DNA of 64,000 nucleotides from Helichrysum umbraculigerum (taxonomy: Eukaryota > Streptophyta > Magnoliopsida > Asterales > Asteraceae), in the NCBI GenBank assembly GCA_949592205.1, contig CATIUR010000001.1:208388250-208452249 (forward strand), given 5' to 3'. The first letter of the stretch is position 1; every line of letters starts with the position of its first letter. Below are positions 12,501 through 23,119 of this stretch, one piece after another. The position numbers were made by a program, and so were the translations under genes. The notes under the pieces are model-generated. The model worked only from the letters and a program-made list of their open reading frames with translations. It was not told the DNA's origin and searched no databases.

Positions 12501-14326
12501 AAATACAACGTTCAAGAACATCTAACTAATAAGTGAAATGACTATTGTAGAAATTCTATTACTTACTCAAGGAAAGGATGAAGTGTAGAATTGTTGGAAT
12601 TACTATTAGTGTTGCCCTGAACAAGAAAGATAATCAAGGATCTCAAGATACATGATTTTGCAAAACTACATAGTATCTATGAGGTATGAAAAACTAATTA
12701 TCAACCTTGTACACACGAAAATAACCAGCAATAGCTGCCCTCTGTTCATTATTCAACCTGAGATTCAAGATAAATGACGTAATTGTAGATTCGTAAAAAC
12801 AACAGAAAAACATTTCAAAAGTTGTACAGTATTACCTGCGAGCTTTTCCATCACAAACCCAACAATGCACACCACGACGGCCACTGTACACCCATAGAAT
12901 ATGCTTGAACCCAAAATCCTCTGACCAAATGGACAGGTTAATTAACTATTTTCATAATATAGTAGGAACAATATTTTGAACTAAAGCTGATGTATCTGCC
13001 AACATTGGATGATTTGTGACTACAATAAATCTATGATTATGACTATAAATCCAGTAAAGGTGACACTGAATGTGAACTTGCACAACATGCAACTACTTGT
13101 AAATTTATTTCCGCTTGTAAATTGTCAATACCTTTATTTCTATAATTTAATACCAGATACCAGATTGCCAAACGGTTACCTCTAAGAGAAGTATCAATCA
13201 CTTTGATTGCAATGGTCATCAGAGGCCAGCATTTTAAGCAAAAATTTGCTCTATCACAACAATTTCTAGCATCATCATAATCCGAAATATCCTGTAGATC
13301 ACATTAGTAAACAACGATGTCAAAGAATCAAAACTTAACATTTTAGACAAACAAATGTAGTAATAATAAGCATAAGAAAGCGTACAATATCAAACACTAG
13401 CTCTCTTTCCACAGGAGTAAAAGTTCCATCCCCTTGTGTGTGCGTATACTTCTTTGAAAACTGTTGAAAGATCAAAAAGCACGCAACAATAAACAAACTC
13501 TACAAATTCCCTTAAATAAACAATCAATGTCTATTTTAGATAATAATAAAAGGATCTTACCTCAACATTATAAACAGCACCGATGTCTATTTTCGACGGA
13601 CATCTATTTTTAATGGCCTCTTTTAGCTCAGAATCATTCTTAAACGACAGGTACCGCAAGAACACATCATCATCCAACGTAAAAGAAAATTCTCTTCGCT
13701 CTAAGTACGATTGATCACATGCCGGATGTCTCCCATCTTCATAAATATAACAACACAATAGGTCACACAAAACTTCCCAATTGGAAACCAATTAACAACG
13801 AGTATACCGTTTCCGTATGACATCCAATTGACCATGTCTACAACAGGGAAAAGCTTTCCTGCCAAGATTAAACATGTAAATTTCAGTCCATTAACTATCA
13901 TAATTCAGAATAATTTATAGACCTAATGATTCAGTACTTATAAAAACATATCCAGTTCTTCGTACAATGAACAATGTACGATCTCAAGTGCGATTGTTAG
14001 TTTCTGAGGGTTTATTTCATAAATATTGCTAAATTGCTAATTAACATAATGCAATTTATAGAAAAAGAACTCCAATAAATAGTGTAAAACGACACCAAAT
14101 GTTCCAGAACGACTCGAAACTGCTCTGCAAATGTACATATATATGTATATATACCCCTATATATACGACTGTAAAATTTTAACATATGTTTATAAATATA
14201 CTACCGTAATAATTTATTTAAGTGACATTCAAATTGCAATTATGAAAACCTACCGTAATAAAATTTGAGATCATTGTTGTCGACTACAATGACTTCGCTT
14301 CTATTATCTGCCTTTTCTTTAGTCAT
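9560..14326 (-). CDS. PRIM1: DNA primase small (catalytic) subunit, 16 exons
   Basis: The product is the RNA-primer synthesising subunit of the DNA polymerase alpha-primase complex, acting in the nucleus at replication start. Exons (minus strand): 14326-14254, 13858-13808, 13736-13561, 13460-13386, 13291-13180, 12920-12836, 12757-12706, 12616-12567, 12492-12344, 12244-12132, 11932-11864, 11616-11559, 11330-11257, 10702-10654, 10340-10261, 9622-9560. Together they give 442 residues in one frame, close to the usual length. The metal-binding pair is in FDIDISDYDD (D124, D126), the third acidic residue is D333 in YPRLDME, and the nucleotide-site histidine is H181 in SGRRGVHCWVCD. A zinc site CC...C..C lies at 136-146. 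Conserved stretches FPVVDMVNWMSYGN, RREFSFTLDDD, APFCVHPKTGRVCVPI and WERTSLGK confirm it. All introns use GT-AG; the ends of exons 9 and 11 have alternatives. Confidence 0.95.
10603..10659 (-). other. Duplicated 5' splice site in the primase gene
   Basis: The 16-base string agtagcatacctttat occurs at 10603-10618 and 10644-10659. The second copy holds the real donor after exon 14 (exon end 10654). The first gives an identical donor 41 bases further into the intron. Use of it would shift the frame. Confidence 0.7.
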
Positions 14327-14682
14327 GCTTAAATAAAATAAATCAGTTAGATGTAAAACCCTAATATAGTAATATTAGTACCAAAAGGTAATTAATTGAT
14401 ACACGATATAAGGATAAACATATAACGTGATTCGTTAACACTTAACAGCATGAGGAGTGTACCCGAAAATGTTTTTTCTTGATCGGAAGTTCGGAACTGT
14501 AGAGGTGGTTGTGAGAATCGTATGGATCAAAAATTTAGGGGATGTTCGAAATGGCGGGAAAGATCGATGTAGAATAGGCCCACTGATCTATTTGTTAATA
14601 GAGTCTGCAATTGTAGTATGGGCTTGGGCTTGAAATCTGGGCTGGTTCAATGGATTTTTTTCCCTACATTGAGAAAAAAAAA
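14327..14682 (-). promoter_or_regulatory. Primase upstream region with an E2F-type site
   Basis: The minus-strand region before the primase ATG holds tggcgggaaa at 14552-14561, whose complement TTTCCCGCCA is the classic E2F site (TTTSSCGC). It lies about 230 bases before the start codon. E2F control of replication genes in S phase is well established in plants; activity here is inferred. The far side of the region is cut by the Mutator-like element at 14683. Confidence 0.7.
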
Positions 14683-14937
14683 GGGAAATTAAAAAAAAAT
14701 GCCACTATTTTTGATAGACTAATTCGTTTTGCCATTCAAAAAAAAAATTGACGATATACCACCCGAACTCGCAAAAGCAAATTTGCTTTTGCGAGCCCGT
14801 GTATGCGATTTGCGAGTCACCATCAATTGCGAGCTCGTTGCCGAGTAACTTATGCCCTCGCAAAAGCAAATCTGCGATTTGCTTTTTGCGAGTTACCTAT
14901 GCCCGAGCCGTTGCGAGTAACGAGTCGCTTGCCTAGC
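14683..14937 (+). repeat. Left terminal inverted repeat of the MULE
   Basis: This arm matches the complement of 26391-26643. It contains several palindromes built on GCAAAAGCAAA and TTGCGAG. The last 15 or so codons of the transposase lie inside this arm. Confidence 0.93.
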
Positions 14938-17398
14938 CGTAGGCGTGAAGTAACGGGTCACTGCCGATACGTGTCCGCAAGGTAAACCTGATAATTGCCA
15001 TTGCATGCAAGTGCATGTTCTCGCTTCCAAGTTGACTGTCCCATTCTTCTTCCCGTCCACCACCTCACATATCATATTTGTCGATGGGTTGACCCTCCAG
15101 CGCAGTGATTTGTTAACCCTTTTCCCAATTTTGTGCTCCGCATATGGTGTGACAGGTGTTGTAACAGCTGCGGCAGTATTCCGATGTTTGAAATACCATT
15201 GTTGTATAGAAGATCTAAAAAACTCCAATAGCATTGTGACCGGCAGTTTCCTTGCATGCTTGGTCATGGCGTTAATGGACTCCGCACTATTAGTTGTGAG
15301 GTAAGCATATCGTGTCTTTGTTGAGTGATGCCTCGACCATCTTTCTTTTCCCACGTCCGCAAGAACCTTAGTTGAAGCCGGTAAATGTCTAGAAATGGCA
15401 TCATAATGGCGATCAAAATCTGACTTACGGTACGCCTTACACATTTGCCAATAATGCCATTCGAAGTGCTTGACCTTTGAAGATTTGCTTTTCAAGTTCA
15501 TCAAGGGTTGACGACAGCACAAGGAATGAAATGCCTCTGGAAACACAGCAGAGATGCCGGATGCAATTGCTGGAGCCCTGTCAGAGATGAATGTCAGGTT
15601 GCTAATCCCACCTGCAGATTCAATGGCGTCTCGTAAGTTCCCTAAGAACCACGTCCAAACGTCGGCCATCTCTCCTGCCCCAATTCCATAGGCTAGTGGC
15701 AAGATGCCATTATTACCGTCCATCGCCACGGAAATCAAGTTAGTACCCAAGTAACCCCCCTTCAAATGGGCACCATCGACGATGATAATTGGGCGTGTAT
15801 GATTGACAAAAGAACGTACCTGCAAGTTCAGATTAAAAAACACATAAATTATATATGAATGTACGTATGCGAACATAAGATGTAAACCAACAATAATTAC
15901 TTACAGCTGCACCTATGGACATGTAACACGTTACAAATTTATTCTCTTTGTCTGTACGCAGATTCGTAATGCTCCCCGGGTTATATAGCTTTAGGTTGTG
16001 GAGGTAAACTGGAAGTTTCGTAAACGATTCAGCTGGAGTACCTCTCAACAACTCTATAGCGTAACATTTTGCTCTCCATGCTTGGTTGTATGTAAGGCTT
16101 ATTTTAAAGCGTTCAGTCATATCAAGTTTGATCTCTTTGCCTCTGTATACATGTCCTTCCAAACTCATCGCCTCTTTTAAGATGTTACCAAGCACTTTCT
16201 TGCTCGCAGAACGGCTATTAAGCATATTTTGAGTACTCGAACAAGTGTGAACATCACGTAACTTCCTAACTTGGAAGTTGTGACTATCTCTGATACACGC
16301 TGCACTGATCTTCCAATCACAATTAGGCAAGATACATTTTGCCGAGTACCTTTTCTTGTCTGAATTCTTCAGCTTAATCTGAAAACCTTCTTCGAGACAC
16401 TTTGTATGCAACTGGAGAAGAAATTCTTCTTTAGTTTCAAATGTTTGGCCCTCGCGAATCCGAATAGATGTCTCGTACATGCTCACTGGTCGTTGTTGAA
16501 CTTCTTCTTCTTCGTTTCCTAAAGGCGATGGCATATTCCAGAATATCTCTTTTTCTGCTGCTCTTTGTGGTATTGGAATGTCATATGTATCTCTTGGATC
16601 AGGCTCATCCTCCTCATCATCCTCATCATCCTCATCATCAGTAACAATGTGATTGCAAAATGGATGGTCATGATCCTTAGGTGGATTGACATTTTCTTCA
16701 TCATAATGAGCAAAATCATCAGGATGTGTATCCGGCTCCTCCGGCTCCTCCACATAGTATTCTGAATTAGTGTGATCATATTGAACATTCACATGATATT
16801 TAGAATCATCTTGGGTTTCTTCATCTACCTTAAAAGATGTGTCTTGGGTGTGTTGTGTAGGATAGTTATGCATCGGCATGTTTGTTGGAGCCGCATGATA
16901 ATGAAATTGATATTGTGGTTGGAAAGGAAATGGAATTTGTTGAAAGGGTTGTTGAGATGACTGATATTGGTGATGTTGATTGTATTCATTAGTGTGTAGT
17001 TGATGAAATTGTTAGTGAAATTGGTTTTGAATGCCAGAACTACTACTGCTAGGATTATTGCTACCCATACCCGAAACTTTCCTTACAATATCGACAATGT
17101 AAATTTCTATCGGAGCTTTGTTAATTGCATGGCACAAAAAATCTCCAAAATCATCAGCATCATCATTTATATCAATAACATATTGATCTACTTTATATTT
17201 CAGACAAACTGGTGTATCCAGTGGCAGACCAAGTTTTTTTAAAACGTTTTTCATCAATACTTTGCATGTCATGGGTTTTTCCGGTGCCACTGGAAGTTTT
17301 AATGGCACTCTACCACACTCTATTGGCAAATACATCGGGATGTTATCAATATAATCAAAACGACCACCATAACATATAAATATTTTGAACTTTTCCAC
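14893..17398 (-). pseudogene. MULE transposase (MURA-like), one intron, single in-frame stop
   Basis: The gene reads from 17398 to 15905, then an 85-base GT-AG intron (15904-15820), then 15819-14893: 806 residues plus one internal TAA at 17012-17014 (codon 129). That stop lies in a Gln/His-rich linker, where a CAA-to-TAA change would explain it; the frame is open on both sides. The N-terminal 1-110 is a PB1-like domain (CYGGRFDYIDN, CHAINKAPIEIYIVD). An Asp/Glu-rich stretch follows (codons 175-260). A MuDR-type region has CDWKISAACIRDS and ends near codon 498. The DDE transposase core has IIVDGAHLKGGY (D513) and FISDRAP (D578). A SWIM zinc finger CTCMQWQLSGLPCGH lies near the C terminus. The C-x2-H next to the core reads CCRQPL, with Q where H is usual. 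The end runs into the TIR. Confidence 0.9.
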
Positions 17399-17627
17399 AA
17401 TGAAAGTAAATAAAACTAAATCTTATCAGAACTCGTACCTGAAAAATTCATCGAGTGGAACTGAAGAATAAAATGTTTTTGGTGAATGGAAAATGTTTTT
17501 ACAGTTGGGTGTCAATGTGTTTACAAATGGTTGAGACTAAAGACGGATCTTCTGAGGTGATTTTATAATTACATTTCCATTGTGATAATGTTATCCGAAA
17601 AAATCTACAAAATCCGTAAAAAATTCT

Positions 17628-17785
17628 TATCCACAACGGATAAGGATAAGGTTATGTCAGAAAATCTCACCAAAAATCTTATCCACAACGGATAAGGTTA
17701 TGTCAGAAAATCTCACCAAAAATATTATCAACGAAGGATAAGGTCAGTCGCAAATCGCAAATCGCAAATCGCAAATCGTAAACGT
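17628..17785. repeat. Tandem repeats upstream of the transposase
   Basis: Two copies of about 48 bases (cttatccacaacggataagg...gaaaatctcaccaaaaat) plus a partial third are followed by four to five direct copies of GCAAATC at about 17750-17782. The GCAAATC words match those in the TIRs. Similar repeats recur at 18540-18760, upstream of the next gene. Confidence 0.85.
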
Positions 17786-18099
17786 GTCCAATATACATGT
17801 TAACATTTTGTAACTATTATTATCCCGCATCGTTTCAAATTGTAACGTTCGCTTATTACCAACCAGATTATTTGGTACCCAAACGCACAATTTTACAAAA
17901 TATTATATATTTTACCAACCATATTATTTGGTACCCATTTGTAAGATTCAGTTTTTACCAACCATATTATTTTATTATTGGACGAGATATAACAAAGCCA
18001 TTACACACTGAAATTAAAAACATACGTACTAGAATTTAAATCCTACATTACAACATATGAAATTCAATTCGGGTTCTTCACTCTCATACTCACTGACGT

Positions 18100-18468
18100 T
18101 CAGCGGTAGTAATGTGCGTTGCTGTCATCACTCTCACACTCACTGAAATTCAATTCGGGTTCTTCATCCATGTGTACCAGATATAGGTCAATACCTTGAC
18201 AACATTCTTTTGCATGTTTTACTACTGTATTCCAGTTTTCATTTGACAGAAGCATACGAGCACCAGCACTTTGAAGATTGCCGGCTTCACAGTAGTATAC
18301 ATCAGTAAAAGCAAAATTTATGTTTCCCTTAAGATAGGAAAACAACTTACTGAGATCAAACGCCTTAACATCGAAATCGACAAATGTTTGTTTCACCCCA
18401 TTTTCGTACGCCTTATTGTCATCACGAAGTTCCCCCCCAAAAAACACAGTAAGGTCAATCAGTTGCAT
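18100..18468 (-). CDS. PB1-like N-terminal domain ORF inside the MULE
   Basis: This 122-residue ORF starts MQLIDLTVFFGGELRDD and has FDLSKLFSYLKG, DVYYCEAGN and GIDLYLVHMDEEPE. The pattern (FGG near the start, a leucine-rich helix, a final strand with acidic tail) resembles the PB1-like domain found at the front of plant MuDR transposases. No transposase core follows, so it is either a stand-alone gene or the front of a lost second transposase. A short repeat of its acidic 3' end occurs at about 18060-18100. Upstream repeats at 18540-18760 resemble those before the transposase gene, suggesting a duplicated gene front. Function is unknown. Confidence 0.6.
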   Translation of the reverse strand: MQLIDLTVFFGGELRDDNKAYENGVKQTFVDFDVKAFDLSKLFSYLKGNINFAFTDVYYCEAGNLQSAGARMLLSNENWNTVVKHAKECCQGIDLYLVHMDEEPELNFSECESDDSNAHYYR

Positions 18469-18547
18469 TTTGTTACCAGAGATTTAAATAATTGAAACAT
18501 ACTAGAATTTGATGATGAAGGAAGAGTGATGTTATAAGGTCTATTTA

Positions 18548-18765
18548 AAGATAAATTTCAATCAAGATAAGCTTATCCAAAAGATCTGCATAGGTGGATA
18601 AGGTAATGTCAGAAAATCCCATCAATGGATAAGGTAATGTCCGAAAAATGGGCATACGTGGATAAGGTAATGTCATAAAATCACATCGAAAATCTTATCA
18701 ACAATCACTAAGGTCACTCGCAAATCGCAAATCGCAAAGCAAAAAATTCATTTGCGATTTGCGAG
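18548..18765. repeat. Second block of ggataaggtaatgtc and GCAAATC repeats
   Basis: Three copies of a ggataaggtaatgtc unit are followed by GCAAATC copies and a facing TTTGCGA pair at about 18719-18765. The block mirrors the one at 17628-17785 and also precedes a minus-strand ORF. Confidence 0.8.
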
Positions 18766-21726
18766 GGCACATAATTGTTAACTAGTACATAATTAATAAC
18801 TACTACATAATTCCCAAAATATTCCATTACATGTAAGGCAATCATCCGTCCGCCGGCTCCCAATCAAAACGCGCACTGAAGAAAGTATCAATCATCCGCC
18901 GCCTATAATCCGCAACAATCAAATCAGTCTCCCCACTCACCCTGTAGTCCTCCCGATATGCAAGCTGCTCCATATTTATGCACACCCATACCTAGACTCC
19001 CAGACTGTTGAGGCACATCCTCCATCCACTGAGTTAAACACTCAGTGGTATCACGCATAAAATGCTTTTTTTCATCAACGTGGTTCCAATATCCAATGGC
19101 GTCTACATATCTAACTAAATTTTGACCTAAGGTTTCAACAATTTGTAGTAGTTCCTTGTTGCATTTCAGTCTTTTACAGCTATCATATGCCTCTACATCC
19201 CAAGTATGGAGATCCAACACAATTAGAACCCAATGATCCCTACTCTCGATGTTGACCGGCATAAGTACCTACAATAGACATATTTTATTAGGGAAATGTG
19301 AAAATGTATCAACTTTTATTGAATGCGGATATTATACTTTACTTACTTTGTCGCAAGTCCACCATGGATAGTATGGGCTACGTTTTCCGTTACCATATCC
19401 CATCAACAAGCTGTAGTCTGGTCCGGATGATGTCTCAGTTTTGTCACTTGCAATAATAGACACAAGTATATTAAAGATTAGGCATACGTGGTAACATAAA
19501 TACATACATACAAATTAGCATACATATATACTTACCGGGACCGGCAATCACATCATCCCCCTTCTGATGCAGCTCCTTTTGGTTTTTGCCGTCCTTGTCG
19601 TTTTTGTCATCTGCATTGATAGTCACAACTAATAATTCAGCCTAAAACTATGATACATTAAAAAAAAAATGGAAATGTCCTTTTCGTAAAACGGAAAACC
19701 AGCTAATATTTCAGCTTATCACATCATCAAAGGTTCAACAATTTTCCACAATTATCAACACTATAATATAATCGACACTACCATTTTACCAACTATATGT
19801 TAAAATATATATATGTATGGGATATATATATATACATACAAATTAACATACATATATACTTACCCGGCTCGGCAACCACAAGATCTCCCTTCTTCTTCTG
19901 GGCCTTTTCCTTTTTGTCGTCCTTGTAGTTCTTGAACGCACCTATCATATCAATAAAACATATGGGCATAATTGTCCAATTCAATCTCTTTTCCAGCTGA
20001 GTTGGTCGAGTCCAGGTTCGATATTTCCACCACATGAGTAGATAGCTCCAACCGTCAATATGCTAAAAATTTGATAAAACAAGGTTAGTATCACGTATGT
20101 AAGATGCCAAAGTTGGAAAAAAAAATCACTCGTAAACTTACAAAGTTGTCCAAGTAACCACTATCGAAATGTCCATACAACCGCCCCCAAAATTCCTTTG
20201 TGATTTTCACATAAGTCGTGCCCGGTCGAATAAACATACAACGCACAGAACCTCCACTCGCAAACAACTCCTCAACTGTGGATGGCCCGTCGATCTCTCT
20301 AGTCTGACGTATGACAGGGGGCGGGGGAGTGAGAAAACCATTCTCGTTCACCAAATTGTCAACCATGCCCAATAACGTTTCCTCGGGTAACGCCTTCTTG
20401 GCCGACCATTTCCTAGCCGGGCGCTTCAACTTCTTTCCGCGCTCTGTAACCGCTCGCTCAACAACCGCCTTAGCCGGCTTAGCCGGATTAGCCGGCTCAG
20501 ACGGCTTAGCCGGCTCAACAGGCTTAGCCGGCTCAACGCACCAACAATCTCATCATCGACTCCTAAATTAACTGGTGGTGGTTCCTCATGCTCCACCACA
20601 GGCACCTTCAAGGGTTTCTGCAAAAGTCGTTTCATATGTGTTGGTGTAACATACAGCGAAAGTCTAGCCGGAGCACGTCGACGATCTCTCATACTTCGAC
20701 GCAACCCATATGCAACCGAGTACTTGCTGGCAGAAAAAAGCTGGGTGTCAGAAACATAACCCTCATCAACAACATCGTCATCACCCTCAACCTGAAAAAT
20801 TAAATTGATACGTGTTAAATAAAAAACACTTTGGCATATATATATACTTTATATAAATATAAAGTCTTTAAATTCATAACAATTATAAGGATTTTTAGGA
20901 AAAATTGGAAATGTCCTTTCTGTAAAACGGATAAACCAGTTGACTTTTCAGCTCATCAATACATCCAAATTTCCGCTTATACAACCACTTGAACTTTAAC
21001 GACTATCATTCCAACGACTGTAACAACGATCGAGTTTTATATATAATGTACAATATATACAATATACTTATATATACATATATATACTATACAAATAATA
21101 TTACATACTATACACATATATACTTATATAACATACACTTATATATATACTAACCATGTATACATACATATATATAAATTAAATTGGTACGTGTTAAATA
21201 AAAAACACTTTGGCATATATAAAAGGCTAGAATTAATAAACCTCATACCTGAAGCGTCTCAACCATCTTCAACAACCGGTTTATAGTACATTGTTGTTCA
21301 TCTACTCGCGTAGCTAAGGTGGAAATGGTCTGTTTCATCGTCTTCATTTTGTCTCGTAAAGAATGATAAGTAACAGGCTGAGATGCTGGCTGAGAGGCCT
21401 CACGACGATCTGTACCCACGGAATCATAAGTCGCCTGATCGTCATGAGACGGATTCAATTGAAAATCATCATATCGTACGTAATGGGATGGGATCGGATC
21501 AGATGGCTCGGCATCCTCCTTTTGACTTTTATGTGCCTTCTTCATTGGCCTCTCGGCAACTAGCTGGTCGTCAAAGTATTTGCAGCTATCAATCCACCAT
21601 TGACACTTCTTCTCATACTTATTTGGCTTCAAAGTTATCTTCGGAAGATGCTCTGGTGTAGTATCCTTCTGCATAAAACAAGTCATCAAATGTTCATCAA
21701 TTTAATTTATAATAACTATATTAATC

Positions 21727-21730
<4 letters not shown>

Positions 21731-21816
<86 letters not shown>

Positions 21817-21857
21817 AGTGTATAAGTATACTAGTATTTAAGTATACAAGTATATAA

Positions 21858-21908
<51 letters not shown>
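21731..21908. repeat. TA microsatellites in an intron of the Ulp1-like gene
   Basis: Two long TA runs (about 21731-21808 and 21857-21908) lie in the intron between the third and fourth exons. The apparent ORFs of repeated IY are artefacts. Confidence 0.95.
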
Positions 21909-21910
<2 letters not shown>

Positions 21911-22975
21911 TATAAAAAAAGATATATAAAATTGGGAACGGAAAAACTATTTTATTAAACAATACATATACATGTTCAACATCATCTAGTTTATTAAATT
22001 TTAACTTACCGCAATCTTCAAGCATTGCTCGAACTCTTTGAATTCAGTCACCTTCTTTTTACGCTTCCAGTAGATACCACGTGGTATTTGATTTCGTTGT
22101 GGCCTTGTAGCAACATTCCCTACCTGACGATAATAAGCCTCCCAAATCCAAGTCTCGGAAAGAATAACCGAACAACAAATCAACATATTAGTGTATTATA
22201 TATTATATTAACAGTAAAAAGAGATAAAAATCAATAGAACAATAGATGCTACCTTACACGCCCATCCGAAACCACTCAACGTGTACTGCATCCCTTCTTG
22301 GCTTAACCGAGTCTCCAACCCCTTATCCAGCTGCTCGTAAGTTCTGGCCCAGATAATATTACCCCAAGGGTACCGGTCACAGATACCAAAATCCTCAACT
22401 ATATGCATATGATCATCCTCAACATTATGCCTACCCTGCTTTCCCAAAAACCTTTTATATATCAACACAAGCGTACACAGGCGCACGCAATCCTCGTCGC
22501 TCAACGTCCTCGGCCCACTAAACAAACCTTTATCTCGAAACTTGTCCATAAGGTCTGATACACGTACGCTGCGTTTGAGAATATCCGGGAATATGCGCCT
22601 TCTAAATGACGGGGTGTTCTCTCGAACCTCCTTTGGAATATGATCCGCCACGGCATGATTTGGACCAAATAGTAAACCTGTCACCAGACAGAACTCCCTG
22701 CGACCAAATCGTATAAAATGGTCAGCTGTATTCGCCGCCCTAAACCACAACTCCTCCGCCTCCGCGCGAGGGTGCTTTAACCCTGGACGCTCTATTCGTC
22801 GAAACTGCAACACATGATGCACAAATCCAGGGTCATTTTCCGGAGACTTTACATCCAACCAATGGCCAAAACAGTGGTCTCTAAAAATTTTCAATTGATT
22901 CTGTGTTAAACGCCCATTGATATGGCTGATAACGGTGAGGTTGCTTTTCAAAGTCAGGGTTTCATTAAAATTGTC

Positions 22976-23079
22976 CTGCAAAATCATCAATCAAGCCAAT
23001 AAATATTTCGTTAATGCATACGTACATTATATACAATATACTTATATATAACTTTAAAGGCCTTAAAAATCGTTAAAGT

Positions 23080-23119
<40 letters not shown>

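Noticed and set aside
20426..20704. Minus-strand frame with SRLSRLSRL repeats
   Set aside because: It is the EPAKP repeat of the Ulp1-like gene read in the wrong frame after a one-base deletion.
21731..21857. Open frames of repeated Ile-Tyr over TA runs
   Set aside because: They are microsatellite artefacts, as are the Ser-Leu frames over the GA repeat at 29174-29211.
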